Source of the DNA: Caulobacter sp.
GTDB lineage: Bacteria > Pseudomonadota > Alphaproteobacteria > Caulobacterales > Caulobacteraceae
Reading direction: 5' to 3'
Length of the DNA: 64,000 nucleotides
NCBI RefSeq assembly: GCF_017744445.1
Contig: NZ_JAGIBH010000011.1
Location: forward strand, 114,947 to 178,946
The stretch's first letter is position 1, and each line of letters opens with the position of its first letter. This document shows positions 8,748 to 21,411 of the stretch, one piece after another. The notes below the pieces were generated by a model, which saw only the letters and a program-made list of their open reading frames with translations, was not told the origin of the DNA and ran no database searches. A program made the translations under genes and the position numbers.

Positions 8748-9773
8748 ATGCCGCCTGAAGCGACCGAAAACAAGCCCGCCCCAGCGGTGAGCGTGATCAT
8801 CGTCTCCTACCAGAGCGGCTCGACCCTGGCGCCGTGCCTGGAACGGCTGGCGGCCCAGACCTTCCGCGACTTCGAGACGATCCTGATCGACAACGCCTCG
8901 ACCGACGGAGCGCCACAGGCGGCGGCCAAGGCCCATCCGTGGGTCGATTTCGTCGAGGCGGGCGCCAATCTGGGCTTCGCTGCCGGCAACAACTTCGCCG
9001 CCCGGCGCGCCAAGGGCCGCTGGCTGGTCCTGCTGAACCCCGACGCCTACGCCGAGCCCGAATGGCTGGCCGAGCTGATGGCCGGCGTCGAGCGTCATCC
9101 GACCGTGAAGAGCTTCGCCTCGCTGCAGTTGTCGGCCGATCGACCCGGCCTGCTGGACGGGGCCGGCGACAATGTCACCAGCGCGGGCATACCGTTCCGG
9201 GGCGGGTATGGACGCAAGGAACCGGCGGTCCTGCCCGAGGGCGAAGTGTTCTCGGCCTGCGGCGCGGCCATGCTGATCGACCGTGACCTGTTCCTCGAGA
9301 TCGGCGGCTTCGACGAGCGTTATTTCTGCTACTGCGAGGATGTCGACCTGGGTTACCGACTGCGCCTCTACGGCCAACCGACCCTGCTTTTGCCGAAAGC
9401 CAAGGTCGCCCACGTCGGTTCGGCCAGCACCGGGGTGCGCTCGGACTTCGCGATCTTCCACGGCTCGCGCAACCGGATCTGGACCTTCCTGAAGAACACG
9501 CCCGGCTGGCTGTTTCCGGTGACCCTGCCGCTGCATGTGGCGGTGACGTCGGGCCTGCTGCTGCTGCACTGGCGTCGCGGCGACGTCGAACCGGCGATCC
9601 GGGGCATCAAGGCGGCGCTGAAGAAGGAAGACCTCGACCAGGTCTGGGCTGACCGCCGCGCGATCCAGGCCAAGCGCAAGGCTTCGCCCGGCGCGATCCT
9701 GCGGGTGATGTCGTTCGATCCGGCCGCCTTCATCGGCCGCCGGTTCATCATCCGGAAGTGGCGAGGCGCCTAA
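8748..9773 (+). CDS. Glycosyltransferase family 2, rhamnosyltransferase-like
   Basis: The start is the ATG at 8748 (MPPEAT), just before the GT-A core VSVIIVSYQSGS. A longer open frame upstream is antisense to rfbC. The 341-residue protein has a DNASTDG nucleotide-binding segment, LLNPDAY as the metal-site region, and the block GGFDERYFCYCEDVDLGYR that is frequent in WbbL-like rhamnosyltransferases. There are no clear membrane-spanning helices apart from a hydrophobic stretch near 255-275. Its position divergent from rfbC supports, but does not prove, a dTDP-rhamnose donor. Confidence 0.88.
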   Translation: MPPEATENKPAPAVSVIIVSYQSGSTLAPCLERLAAQTFRDFETILIDNASTDGAPQAAAKAHPWVDFVEAGANLGFAAGNNFAARRAKGRWLVLLNPDAYAEPEWLAELMAGVERHPTVKSFASLQLSADRPGLLDGAGDNVTSAGIPFRGGYGRKEPAVLPEGEVFSACGAAMLIDRDLFLEIGGFDERYFCYCEDVDLGYRLRLYGQPTLLLPKAKVAHVGSASTGVRSDFAIFHGSRNRIWTFLKNTPGWLFPVTLPLHVAVTSGLLLLHWRRGDVEPAIRGIKAALKKEDLDQVWADRRAIQAKRKASPGAILRVMSFDPAAFIGRRFIIRKWRGA

Positions 9774-9786
9774 CCCCAACACCGAT

Positions 9787-9905
9787 CTTCCCGGCGAAAG
9801 CCGGGACCCAGATCTCGGAGCGCTTGGCTGACTGGAAGGGCGCTGAGCTCATAGCGTCAGCCCCGGCGTCCTTCCATCTGGGCCCCGGCTTTCGCCGGGG
9901 AAACG
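9787..9905. repeat. REP-like inverted pair (REPIN-like), copy 2
   Basis: The left unit has CCCGGC-GAAA-GCCGGG at 9790-9805 followed by ACCCAGAT. The right unit, at 9883-9900, is CCCCGGC-TTTC-GCCGGGG preceded by ATCTGGG. Both match the family seen at 8022-8146. The pair fills the whole gap between the GT2 gene and argE, and its right hairpin ends 8 bases from the argE stop, where it may also act as a transcription end signal. Confidence 0.85.
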
Positions 9906-9907
9906 GA

Positions 9908-11083
9908 CTAGACCGATAGGTCCTCAATCAACCTTCTCATGAAGGCCGCGCCGCGCTGCATTTGGCTGATCTCGACAAACTCGTCGGGCTGGTGGGCCTG
10001 GTCGATCGAGCCGGGACCGCAGATCACGGTCGAGAAGCCCGCCCCCTGGAACTGCCCGGCCTCGGCGGCGTAGGGCACGACCCGCGCGGGCCCATTGTCG
10101 CCGGCCAGTTTGCGGGCGAAGGCCTCGGCGACGCCGTTCTCTTCAGGCGCGAAGGCCGGGGTCAGCGAGCGACGCTCGACCTTGACGCCGCCTTCAGGGG
10201 CCCTGGTCTTGATATCAACGTCCATCGCGTCGCAGACGGCGAAGAACTCGGCCAAGATCGCCATCGGGTCCATGCCGGCCGGGGTGCGCAGGTCGAACAG
10301 GAACTTGCACTCGCGGGCCAGGATATTGCCCGCCGTACCGCCGTTGACCATGCCCACCGTCAGGGTCGCGCCCTTGGGCGTGAACGGCGAGTTAGGGTCA
10401 GCCTCGCGCTCCAGTTTTTCAGAGAGTTCGACCAGCATAGCCATCAGCTTGATCGCCATGGTGTTGGCCGAGACGCCCAGGTGGGTCAGGCTGGAATGGG
10501 CCTCGCGGCCAGTGACGGTGACCGTGAAGGTGGCGATGCCCTTGTGGCCGCGTACGGCGACCATGTCGGTGGGCTCGCCGACCACGACCAGGGCTGGGCG
10601 GGGGAGATCGGCAGCGATGACCTCGATCATGTCGGGCGCGCCCAGGCAGCCGACTTCCTCATCATACGAGAAGGCCAAGTGCACCGGCCGTGACAGGGTC
10701 GCCTGAGCCAGGTCCGGCGCGGCGGCCAGCGCCAGGGCCAGGAAGCCCTTCATGTCGCAGGTTCCGCGGCCATAGAGCCGCCCGTCGCGCTCGGTCAGCA
10801 CCCACGGATCGCTGGACCAGGGCTGGCCGTCGACCGGCACCACGTCGGTATGGCCGGAGAGCACCACCCCGCCCTCGACCGCCGGACCGATGGTGGCCAT
10901 CAGGTTCGACTTGGTCCCGTCGGCGTTCGGCACGCGACGCGTCGGCACGTCCAGCTCGGCCAGATAGCCCTCGACCCACCGGATCAGCTCCAGGTTCGAG
11001 CGCCGCGAGGTGGTGTCGAACGCCACCAGCTTGGCCAGGAGGTCGATCGCACGATCGGACAAGACTTCGGAGGAAGAAACCAT
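9908..11083 (-). CDS. argE: Acetylornithine deacetylase
   Basis: The 391-residue protein belongs to peptidase family M20. The zinc-site region LSGHTDVVPVDG is near residues 80-90, CDMKGF follows near 113, and the catalytic pair EEVGC is near 147. Closest by overall pattern is ArgE, which releases ornithine from N-acetylornithine in the cytosol. Other M20 deacylases (DapE, AstE-like) are less likely given VEGYLAEL and PNADGTKSN near the N-terminus. No other arginine gene is nearby. It is divergent from the GST at 11174 across a 90-base gap. Confidence 0.88.
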   Translation of the reverse strand: MVSSSEVLSDRAIDLLAKLVAFDTTSRRSNLELIRWVEGYLAELDVPTRRVPNADGTKSNLMATIGPAVEGGVVLSGHTDVVPVDGQPWSSDPWVLTERDGRLYGRGTCDMKGFLALALAAAPDLAQATLSRPVHLAFSYDEEVGCLGAPDMIEVIAADLPRPALVVVGEPTDMVAVRGHKGIATFTVTVTGREAHSSLTHLGVSANTMAIKLMAMLVELSEKLEREADPNSPFTPKGATLTVGMVNGGTAGNILARECKFLFDLRTPAGMDPMAILAEFFAVCDAMDVDIKTRAPEGGVKVERRSLTPAFAPEENGVAEAFARKLAGDNGPARVVPYAAEAGQFQGAGFSTVICGPGSIDQAHQPDEFVEISQMQRGAAFMRRLIEDLSV

Positions 11084-11173
11084 GCATTGAACCTAGACCC
11101 GTTCGAGCGACCCGCGCGAGACAAGATCGCGGCGCTGTGCGTTGTTGATCTCAAACTATGCAGGGAGCCGCCC

Positions 11174-11809
11174 GTGATCGACCTCTACACCTGGACCACG
11201 CCCAACGGCCGTAAGGCCTCGATCATGCTGGAGGAGGTTGGGCTGCCCTATCGGGTCAAGCCGGTGAACATCGGCAAGGACGAACAGTTCGACCCGCATT
11301 TCCTGGCCATCTCGCCCAACAACAAGATCCCGGCCATCGTCGATCATGACGCCCCTGGTGGTCCCCAGAAGGTGTTCGAGAGCGGCGCGATCCTGGTCTA
11401 TCTGGCGGAAAAGACCGGGAAATTCCTGGCCCCGGAAGGCCCGGAGCGCTGGGCCGCCCTGGAATGGACCTTCTGGCAGGTCGGCGGCCTGGGGCCGATG
11501 GCTGGCCAATACAACTACTTCGCCGTCCGGGCGGAGGAGAAGCTGCCTCTGGCCGTCGGCCGCTTCGGCGATGAGGTCACACGCCTGCTGGGCGTCATGG
11601 ATCGGCGGCTGAACGACCATCCCTGGCTGGCGGGCGAGCACGTCTCGATCGCCGATATCGCCAGCTATGCCTGGACCAAGGCCATTCTCGCCGCCCTGGC
11701 CAAGGCCGAGCCCGGCCACGAGCCCGGCGTTCCTGCCGTCGAGGCCTGGCTGCAGGCGATGGGCGACCGTCCCGCCGTACAGCGGGGCATGGCCGTGCCG
11801 CAGGTTTAG
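11174..11809 (+). CDS. Glutathione S-transferase, YghU/YfcG-like
   Basis: The start is the GTG at 11174, preceded by AGGGAG at a usual ribosome-binding distance; no ATG is in frame near it. The 211-residue protein has the TTPNGRKASIMLEE N-terminus and SPNNKIPAIVD followed by FESGAILVYLAEKTG, which are typical of the Nu-class GST/disulfide-bond reductase group (YghU, YfcG). Such proteins act with two glutathione molecules as disulfide oxidoreductases. That activity is inferred here. Confidence 0.9.
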   Translation: MIDLYTWTTPNGRKASIMLEEVGLPYRVKPVNIGKDEQFDPHFLAISPNNKIPAIVDHDAPGGPQKVFESGAILVYLAEKTGKFLAPEGPERWAALEWTFWQVGGLGPMAGQYNYFAVRAEEKLPLAVGRFGDEVTRLLGVMDRRLNDHPWLAGEHVSIADIASYAWTKAILAALAKAEPGHEPGVPAVEAWLQAMGDRPAVQRGMAVPQV

Positions 11810-11899
11810 GAAAACTCCCCGCGCCAGGGGAAAATCGGCCTCGCCTGACACGTTCAGCCGCTTTTCTTCGGCGATACAGTTCTCTAGAGGGAGCGGACC

Positions 11900-12742
11900 A
11901 TGATCCTGACCCTCTCCTGCCCCGACCAGCGCGGCATCGTCGCCAAGGTGTCCGCCTTCCTCTTCGAGCGCGGCTGTAACATCCTGGACGCCCAGCAGTT
12001 CGACGACCAGGAGACCGGTCAGTTCTTCATGCGGGTGGTGTTCGACGCCGATGGCGCCGATCGCGCGGCGGTGCGCGGCGAGTTCGGCGCGCTGGCCGAC
12101 GGCCTGAAGATGAAGTGGTCCCTGCGTGATCGCGCCGAGCGCTATCGCGTGCTGCTGCTGGCCAGTAAGTTCGACCACTGCCTGGCCGATCTCGTCTATC
12201 GCTGGCGGATCGGCGAGCTGCCGATGGACATCACCGGCGTGGTCTCCAACCACCCGGCCGAGACCTACGAACACATTGACCTGTCGGGCCTGCCCTTCCA
12301 TCACCTGCCGGTGACCAAGGAAACCAAGTTCGAGCAGGAAGCCGAGCTTTGGAAGCTGATCCAGGAGACCAAGACCGACATCGTCGTCCTCGCCCGCTAC
12401 ATGCAGGTGCTGTCGGACGGCCTGTCGGCCAAGCTGCAGGGTCGCTGCATCAACATCCACCACTCGTTCCTGCCGGGCTTCAAGGGCGCCAAGCCCTATC
12501 ACCAGGCCCATGCGCGCGGCGTGAAGCTGATCGGCGCCTCTGCCCACTACGTGACCGGTGATCTCGACGAGGGCCCGATCATCGAGCAGGACGTCGAGCG
12601 CATCAGCCACCGCGACACGCCCGAGGATCTGGTCCGCAAGGGCCGCGACATCGAACGCCGCGTCCTGGCCCGCGCCCTGCGTTATCGCCTGGAAGACCGC
12701 GTGCTGCTGAACGGTCGCAAGACGGTGGTCTTCACCGACTAA
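11900..12742 (+). CDS. purU: Formyltetrahydrofolate deformylase
   Basis: The 280-residue protein has an N-terminal ACT domain (residues about 1-85) and a formyltransferase-type catalytic domain. The catalytic Asn and His are seen in [10 protein letters not shown] and the Asp in [10 protein letters not shown]. PurU hydrolyses 10-formyl-THF to formate and THF, balancing one-carbon pools and feeding PurT-type purine synthesis. A GAGGG ribosome-binding site precedes the ATG. The gene stands alone between a GST and rfbB, all on the plus strand. Confidence 0.96.
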   Translation: MILTLSCPDQRGIVAKVSAFLFERGCNILDAQQFDDQETGQFFMRVVFDADGADRAAVRGEFGALADGLKMKWSLRDRAERYRVLLLASKFDHCLADLVYRWRIGELPMDITGVVSNHPAETYEHIDLSGLPFHHLPVTKETKFEQEAELWKLIQETKTDIVVLARYMQVLSDGLSAKLQGRCINIHHSFLPGFKGAKPYHQAHARGVKLIGASAHYVTGDLDEGPIIEQDVERISHRDTPEDLVRKGRDIERRVLARALRYRLEDRVLLNGRKTVVFTD

Positions 12743-12806
12743 GTTGCGCGTACACTAAAAACTGGATACGGGGCTCTCCTTCTAGAAGCCCGAGGCTAGC
12801 CAGCGC

Positions 12807-13868
12807 ATGTCGCAGCAGAATCTCCGCGTGATGGTGACCGGCGGGTCGGGCTTTATCGGCTCGGCCGTATGCCGCCACCTGGCCGGCCAGAACGATGTGG
12901 CGATCCTCAACTTCGACAAGCTGACCTATGCCGCCTCTCCCGCCAGCCTGGCGATGCTGGCGGGCAAGGCCGATTACCAGTTCGTGCAGGGCGACGTCGC
13001 CGACGCGGCGGCCGTCACGGCGACGATCAAGGCTTTCCGTCCCAACGTGGTCATGCACCTGGCCGCCGAGAGCCATGTCGACCGCTCGATCACCGGCCCC
13101 GGCGACTTCGTCCAGACCAACATCGTCGGCACATACGTGATGTTGCAGGCGGCGCTGGAGCACTGGCGCACGCTGGAGGGGGCCGAGAAGGACGCCTTCC
13201 GCTTCCACCACATCTCGACCGACGAGGTGTTCGGCAGCCTGGGCGCCGAGGGCCTGTTCAGCGAGACCACGCCCTACGATCCGCGCTCGCCCTATTCGGC
13301 CTCGAAAGCCTCGTCCGACCATCTGGCCCGCGCCTGGCATCACACCTACGGTCTGCCGGTCGTCGTTTCGAACTGCTCCAACAACTACGGCCCCTATCAT
13401 TTCCCCGAGAAGCTGATCCCGCTGGTCACGCTCAATGCTCTCGAGGGCAAGCCGTTGCCGGTCTACGGCAAGGGCGACAACGTCCGCGACTGGCTGCATG
13501 TCGAGGACCACGCCCGCGCCCTGCACCTGATCGCCACGAAGGGCGTGCCCGGCGAGAGCTACAATGTCGGCGGCCGCAACGAGCGTACCAACCTCCAGGT
13601 CGTCGAGGCGATCTGCGACGTGCTGGACGCGCTGCGCCCGATCGCCGGCCAGAGCCGCCGCGACCTGATCACCTTCGTCACCGACCGCCCGGGCCACGAC
13701 GCCCGCTACGCCATCGACGCCACCAAGCTGGAGACCGAACTGGGTTGGAAGGCGCAGGAGACCTTCGACACTGGCCTGCGCAAGACCATCCAGTGGTACC
13801 TGGACAACGAGGCCTGGTGGGCGCCGCTGCGCGAACGTTACGACGGGCAGCGCCTGGGCCTGAAGTAG
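12807..13868 (+). CDS. rfbB: dTDP-glucose 4,6-dehydratase
   Basis: The 353-residue extended SDR protein has the NAD-binding [10 protein letters not shown] motif at its start, the [10 protein letters not shown] block with catalytic Asp/Glu, and the YSASK active-site Tyr and Lys. It converts dTDP-glucose to dTDP-4-keto-6-deoxyglucose, the second step of dTDP-rhamnose synthesis. The length is normal. It is not adjacent to rfbC (8157) or rfbD (31059), so the pathway is dispersed here. Confidence 0.96.
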   Translation: MSQQNLRVMVTGGSGFIGSAVCRHLAGQNDVAILNFDKLTYAASPASLAMLAGKADYQFVQGDVADAAAVTATIKAFRPNVVMHLAAESHVDRSITGPGDFVQTNIVGTYVMLQAALEHWRTLEGAEKDAFRFHHISTDEVFGSLGAEGLFSETTPYDPRSPYSASKASSDHLARAWHHTYGLPVVVSNCSNNYGPYHFPEKLIPLVTLNALEGKPLPVYGKGDNVRDWLHVEDHARALHLIATKGVPGESYNVGGRNERTNLQVVEAICDVLDALRPIAGQSRRDLITFVTDRPGHDARYAIDATKLETELGWKAQETFDTGLRKTIQWYLDNEAWWAPLRERYDGQRLGLK

Positions 13869-13944
13869 CCGTCTACGACCTCGACGCCCTTGGCAAATGG
13901 ACGCGCGGCAAGCAACAGTCCGACAAAAGCGTTGGGGAGCTCCC

Positions 13945-15228
13945 GTGTCCGTGTCCAAGAAGATCATCCTCGCCGCCGTCGCGGCGACGCTGCTGGCCGT
14001 GCCGGCCGCTCCTGCCTTCGCGCGTGCTGCGCCCGCCGCTTCGGCGCCCGCCCCGGTCAAGATCGACAAGCAGCGCATCGACACGGCCCTGAAGGCCATG
14101 GTCGACAGCGGCCGCGCCGTCGGGGTCTCGGCGGTGGTCTGGAAGGACGGTCAGGAGCGCTACTTCGGGACCGCCGGCATGGCCGACCGCGAGAGCGGCA
14201 AGCCGATGCGCCGCGACACCCTGGTGCAGATCTTCTCGATGACCAAGCCGGTCACCGGCGTGGCGCTGATGCAGCTGTGGGAGCAGGGCAAGTTCGGCCT
14301 GGACGACCCGCTGTCGCGCTACCTGCCCGAGTTCGCCGACATGAAGGTAATGGACGCCCAGGGCCAGACCCGTCCGGCGGCGCGTCCGATCCTGATCCGC
14401 GACATCCTGCGCCACACCGCCGGCTTCTCGTACGGCGGGACCGCCACGCCGGCCGACGCGGCGTTCTCGGCGCTGGATCCGATGAACATCAACAACGACC
14501 TGACCGAGTTCGGCCACCGCATCGCCAAGGCGCCGCTGCTGTTCGATCCGGGCGAGGAATGGAGCTACAGCGCCGCCGTCGACGTCCAGGCCCTGCTGGT
14601 CGAGAAGCTGACCGGTCAGCCGTTCGAGGCCTATGTGAAGGCCCACATCCTGCAGCCGCTGGGCATGAAGGAAGCGGCCTGGACCCAGCCCGAGGCCGCT
14701 TTCGCCCGCCTGGCCGCCACCTATAACAAGGGACCCGACGGCAAGCTGGCCCGCCAGGACGACGCCGAGACCCGCCGCCTGAATTTCGATCCGTCGCGCC
14801 GCCTGACCATGGGCGGGGCCGGCATCGTCGCGCCGATCGACGACTACCTCCGCTTCTCGCGCATGCTGCTGAACGAGGGCGAGCTGGACGGGGTGCGGAT
14901 CCTCAAGCCCTCGACCGTGCGCCTGATGGCGACCGACCACCTCGACACGCGCGTCACCCAGCGCCGCTGGCTGCCCAGCAAGGGGACGGTGGGCTTCGGC
15001 TTCGACTTCACGGTCCGCAAGAGCCAGCCCCAGACGGCGGCCGAAAACCGCGGCGCGGTCGGCGAATTCTTCTGGGACGGCCGCGAGACGACGCTGTTCT
15101 GGGTCGACCCGGTCAACCATCTGACGGCGGTGTTCTTCGTCCAGACCTATCCGTTCGACGGCACCCTGCACCACGATTTCCGCGAAGCCGTGTACGGCAA
15201 GGACTACCTGGGTCCGAAAGGCGACTAG
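13945..15228 (+). CDS. Serine hydrolase, class C beta-lactamase fold, exported
   Basis: I chose the GTG at 13945 because GGGGAG lies 5-10 bases upstream and it begins a signal peptide (VSVSKK followed by a long Ala/Leu core ending near PAFARA). An in-frame ATG at 13897 is possible. The 427-residue protein has the SxxK motif SMTK with the nucleophile serine, a Tyr motif in WSYSAAVD, and the HTAGFSYGG block of the EstB/PBP4*-like family. These proteins are esterases, peptidases or transferases more often than true beta-lactamases. It converges on the COG3650 lipoprotein gene with a 4-base overlap. Confidence 0.9.
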   Translation: MSVSKKIILAAVAATLLAVPAAPAFARAAPAASAPAPVKIDKQRIDTALKAMVDSGRAVGVSAVVWKDGQERYFGTAGMADRESGKPMRRDTLVQIFSMTKPVTGVALMQLWEQGKFGLDDPLSRYLPEFADMKVMDAQGQTRPAARPILIRDILRHTAGFSYGGTATPADAAFSALDPMNINNDLTEFGHRIAKAPLLFDPGEEWSYSAAVDVQALLVEKLTGQPFEAYVKAHILQPLGMKEAAWTQPEAAFARLAATYNKGPDGKLARQDDAETRRLNFDPSRRLTMGGAGIVAPIDDYLRFSRMLLNEGELDGVRILKPSTVRLMATDHLDTRVTQRRWLPSKGTVGFGFDFTVRKSQPQTAAENRGAVGEFFWDGRETTLFWVDPVNHLTAVFFVQTYPFDGTLHHDFREAVYGKDYLGPKGD

Positions 15229-15662
15229 GGTTTCGGCTGGGCCGCCAGGTCCTGGGTCTTCGAGGCGCAGCCCTTGAGGGTTTTACCGTCGATCCAGACC
15301 TCGGCCAGGTAGCCGTAGCGGCGATCGGACATGCCGTCCGAGCATTCGCCGGGGGTCAGGCGCAGGACGAGCCGGGTCTCGCTGGCGGTGGTGTCGAACA
15401 CGCCCTGCTCGCCGTCGATGCGCACGCCGGAATTGCCGGTGACGACATCGGGATGGTCCGGACGAGACAGTGTCATGCCGTCCGCGCGCACCTTCACGTT
15501 CCAAAACGGCTCGGTCCCGACCGCGTCGAAATCGCCCGAATAGTCCGGCCCGACGGTGATCGGCGCGTCGGCCGGCGGCGGGGCCTCCTCGGCCGAGCCC
15601 ATGGGCGACTGCCCGCAGGCCGTTATCAACAGGGCGGCGGCGATCAGGACGACGGTACGCAT
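15225..15662 (-). CDS. COG3650-type putative lipoprotein
   Basis: The 145-residue protein starts with a lipoprotein signal (MRTVVLIAAALLITAC) whose lipobox cysteine is residue 16. The mature part contains FDAVGTEPFWNVKV and LTPGECSDGMSDRRYGY, the conserved blocks of the COG3650 family. Its function is unknown. An envelope location is inferred from the signal. It is divergent from the DNA methyltransferase, with 47 bases between the start codons. Confidence 0.83.
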   Translation of the reverse strand: MRTVVLIAAALLITACGQSPMGSAEEAPPPADAPITVGPDYSGDFDAVGTEPFWNVKVRADGMTLSRPDHPDVVTGNSGVRIDGEQGVFDTTASETRLVLRLTPGECSDGMSDRRYGYLAEVWIDGKTLKGCASKTQDLAAQPKP

Positions 15663-15709
15663 GTCTTTGACTATCCCCTCCAGGTCCGGTGAGGCTAGAC
15701 TCTGCGGCG

Positions 15710-16834
15710 ATGAATCGGAACGCTTCTCCCTCCTTCCTTGAGTTCTTCGCCGGCGGCGGCATGGCCCGCATCGGCCTGGGAGACGGCTGGACCTGCGCGT
15801 TCGCCAACGACTTCGACGCGGTGAAGGCCGACGTCTATCGCGCCAATTTCGCCGACGCGGCTGAGCACTTCCACACTGGTGACGTCTTTGCCCTCAAGGC
15901 GGACGAGATCCCGACCGCGGATCTGGCCTGGGCCTCCAGCCCCTGCCAGGACTTCAGCCTGGCCGGGGCCCGCGCGGGCCTGGCCGGCGGCAAGTCGTCG
16001 GCCTTCTTCGGCTTCTGGACCCTGATGAAGACGATGTCGGCGCAGGATCGCGCCCCGCCGGTGATCGTCATCGAGAACGTCGTCGGCCTGCTGACCTCGC
16101 ACCACGGCGACGACTTCACCGCCCTGTGCGGCGCGCTGTCGGAAGAGGGCTACCGCTTCGGGGCCCTGGAGATCGACGCCAGCGCTTTCGTCCCGCAGTC
16201 GCGGCCCCGCGTGTTCGTGGTCGCCACCCGCCTGCCGACCGACGGTCTGGAGGGGACCAGCGGCTTCCACAGCCGCGCCGTGCGCGAGGCCGCCGCTCGT
16301 CTGCCCGACGATCTGAAGGAACGCTGGATCTGGTGGGGCGCGCCCTCGCCGCCGGCCCGAAACACCGATCTGGCCGTCGTGCTCGAGCCCGACGACGCCG
16401 TGACCTGGAACCCACAGGAGCGCACCGACGCCCTGCTGGCCCTGATGGCCGACAGCCACCGCGAGGCGGTCGAGCGCCGGGTGAAGTCGGGCGAGCGCGC
16501 GGTCGGGGCCGTGTTCCGCCGGATGCGCGGGGGCGACCAGCGGGCCGAGGTGCGCTTCGACGGCGTCGCCGGATGCCTGCGCACCCCGCGTGGCGGTTCC
16601 TCGCGTCAGACCCTCTTGGTCATCCAGAACGGCCAGGTTCGCTCGCGCCTGGTCACGCCGCGCGAAGGCGCGCGCCTGATGGGCCTGCCCGACAGCTATC
16701 TGCTGCCCGGCTCGCAGACGGCCGGCCTGCAGGTGATCGGCGACGGCGTGGCGGTTCCGGCCGTGCGCTGGCTGGCCCAAACCCTGCTGGAGCCCTTGCT
16801 CGATAGCAAAACTGCAAGCCTCGCCGCCGAATGA
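15710..16834 (+). CDS. DNA (cytosine-5-)-methyltransferase
   Basis: The 374-residue protein has the ordered motifs of m5C methyltransferases: FFAGGGMARIGLG (motif I, SAM binding), PCQDFSLAGARAG with nucleophile Cys79 (IV), IENVVGLL (VI), QSRPRVF (VIII), a target-recognition region about 180-290, and GDGVAVPAVRWL (X). The recognition site cannot be read from sequence. From memory, C. crescentus NA1000 has a single m5C enzyme (CCNA_03741) reported to modify YGCCGGCR; orthology is my inference. A vsr gene lies 2.3 kb downstream, and no restriction endonuclease gene is nearby, so this is probably an orphan or Dcm-like enzyme. Confidence 0.95.
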   Translation: MNRNASPSFLEFFAGGGMARIGLGDGWTCAFANDFDAVKADVYRANFADAAEHFHTGDVFALKADEIPTADLAWASSPCQDFSLAGARAGLAGGKSSAFFGFWTLMKTMSAQDRAPPVIVIENVVGLLTSHHGDDFTALCGALSEEGYRFGALEIDASAFVPQSRPRVFVVATRLPTDGLEGTSGFHSRAVREAAARLPDDLKERWIWWGAPSPPARNTDLAVVLEPDDAVTWNPQERTDALLALMADSHREAVERRVKSGERAVGAVFRRMRGGDQRAEVRFDGVAGCLRTPRGGSSRQTLLVIQNGQVRSRLVTPREGARLMGLPDSYLLPGSQTAGLQVIGDGVAVPAVRWLAQTLLEPLLDSKTASLAAE

Positions 16835-16908
16835 CCCCCTGACAGCTGGGGTTTGGAGGTCTAAGTTGCGCGCCGCTTCCCGCAACCCTAGGGCCTCCGA
16901 GGTATCCG

Positions 16909-17891
<983 letters not shown>

Positions 17892-17895
<4 letters not shown>

Positions 17896-19100
17896 GCCCC
17901 CTTCGCGTAGGCGTCGTCGGGTGCGGCGTCGGCGGCATGGCCGCCGCGCTGGCCCTGGCGCGCCGTGGGCACAGGGTCACCCTACTGGAAGCCTTCGCGG
18001 CCCCGCGTCCGCTGGGCTCGGGGCTGCTGCTGCAACCGACGGGTCTTGCGGCCCTGCGTGCGTTGCAACTCGACGAAGCGATCCGTGAAGCCGGCGCCCG
18101 TGTCGACCGGCTGGAAGGCAAGGACACGCGCGGCCGGCGGGTCATGGACCTGGGCTACGGCGACTGGCGGCCCGGCGCGCATGGCGTCGGCATTCATCGG
18201 GCCGTGCTGTTCGACACCTTGCACGACCAGCTGGCCCCGGCCGGGGTCGAGGTCGTCACTGACGCGCGGATCGTGCGGATCGAGAATCCGGCCAGGCCCG
18301 TCCTTCACGACCAGCAGGGCCGGAGCTTTGGCCCGTTCGACCTGGCCATCATTGGCGACGGCTCGGCCTCGAGCCTGCGGACGGCGATCCGACCGGGCGC
18401 GCGGGCGCCGGTCTATCCGTGGGGCGCGGTCTGGACAAATGCCAGCGATCCGGAAGGGCGCTTCGCTGGCGCCCTGCGGCAGGTCTATCACCGCGCCGAG
18501 GTGATGAGCGGCGTCCTACCCGTTGGGCGCGGGGCCAAAGGCGAGACGAACCAGGTCAGCCTCTTCTGGTCCGTGCCGGTCAAGGACCTGGACGCCTTCC
18601 TGGCCGGCGACTTCGAGACCTGGCGGCGTGAACGGCTGGGCGCGCTGTGGCCCGAAGCCGCCGCCCTGCTGGAAGGTCGCGAGGCCTGGGAAGGCTTCTC
18701 CCGCGCCCTCTATCGCGATGTCTCGGTGGGGCGCTGGAACCGCGACGCCTGCGTGCTGATCGGCGACGCGGCCCACGGCACCAGCCCGCAACTGGGCCAG
18801 GGCGCAAACCTGGCCTTGGTCGACGCCGTCGAGCTGGCCGCGCGCCTGGACCGTGACCATCGCCCGACCGCCGTCGCCGTCCGCGCCTGGCAGGACGACC
18901 GCCGGCGGCACACCGGCATCTACCAGCTGGTCTCCAAGGCCCTGACGCCGCTCTTTCAGGCGCATGGCGCGTTCTGGCCATGCATGAGGGATTGGTTCTT
19001 CACCCCAATGTCGCGCTGGCCGGGCCTGAAGCAGCTGGGCGTGCTGCTGCTGACCGGAACCCTGCGCCTGGGCCGTTTCCCGCCGGAGACGAAGCCGTGA
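17892..19100 (+). CDS. FAD-dependent monooxygenase (UbiH/PHBH-like), apparent CTG start
   Basis: The open frame has no ATG, GTG or TTG upstream of the FAD motif. The first ATG (17937) would delete most of the dinucleotide-binding loop [15 protein letters not shown]. Starting at the CTG at 17892 restores it, overlaps the cysK stop as CTGA and has GAGGG (17884-17888) at ribosome-binding distance. The resulting 402-residue flavoprotein shows the second FAD motif [16 protein letters not shown] near 290. It probably hydroxylates an aromatic or related substrate using NAD(P)H and O2. The substrate is unknown. Its stop overlaps the vsr GTG start. Confidence 0.8.
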
Positions 19101-19503
19101 GCACGGATGTCTACGACCAGGCCAAGCGCTCGGCCGTCATGGCCCGCGTGAAGAGCAAGGACACCACGCCTGAGAAAACCCTGCGCCGGATCCTGACCGG
19201 CCTGGGCGCCCGCTACCGCCTGCATCGCAAGGACCTGCCGGGCAACCCGGACCTGGTCATGCCGGGGCGCAAGCTGGCCGTCTTCGTCCACGGCTGCTTC
19301 TGGCACGGTCACGACTGCGCCCGCGGCTCGCGGGTGCCCAAGACCAACCGCGACTACTGGCTGGCCAAGGTGGCCCGCAACGTCGCCCGCGATGAGCGCT
19401 CACAGGCCGCGCTGGAGGCCGCGGGCTGGCGGGTCGAGGTGGTCTGGGAGTGCGCCATGAAGGACGAGACAGCCCTGACAGAGCGTCTAAAGACGGTGCT
19501 GGA

Positions 19504-21237
<1,734 letters not shown>

Positions 21238-21367
21238 GCCCTTGCCCCCTGAGACCCCCCGGTCCCCACCACGGCCAGGCCAGCCGCGATGGCTAGATGG
21301 AAGTCAAAGAACGTCGTCTAGTCAATGGGTTGGACCAACTTCGGGTTCGGGCATGATTATGCGTCGG

Positions 21368-21384
21368 CGGAGGATTGTCCTCCG
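21368..21384. terminator. Short hairpin between DUF167 and kinase genes
   Basis: CGGAGGA-TTG-TCCTCCG forms a 7-bp stem, followed on the plus strand by TTTT. It sits just beyond the DUF167 stop, which is on the minus strand, where no T run follows. It may mark the end of the yggT-DUF167 transcript, but the orientation of the T run is wrong for that. Confidence 0.4.
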
Positions 21385-21411
21385 TTTTCGGCAAGGATTT
21401 GCCCTTTATGG

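Noticed and set aside
8022..9905. Possible CRISPR-like array from repeated GC hairpins
   Set aside because: There are only four palindromic units in two inverted pairs, no regular spacers and no cas genes.
13945..15228. Antibiotic-resistance class C beta-lactamase
   Set aside because: It has the fold's SxxK but the surrounding blocks fit the broad EstB-like serine hydrolase family. Resistance cannot be claimed from sequence.
15710..16834. Restriction-modification system around the methyltransferase
   Set aside because: No endonuclease-like gene is adjacent; the neighbours are a lipoprotein and cysK.
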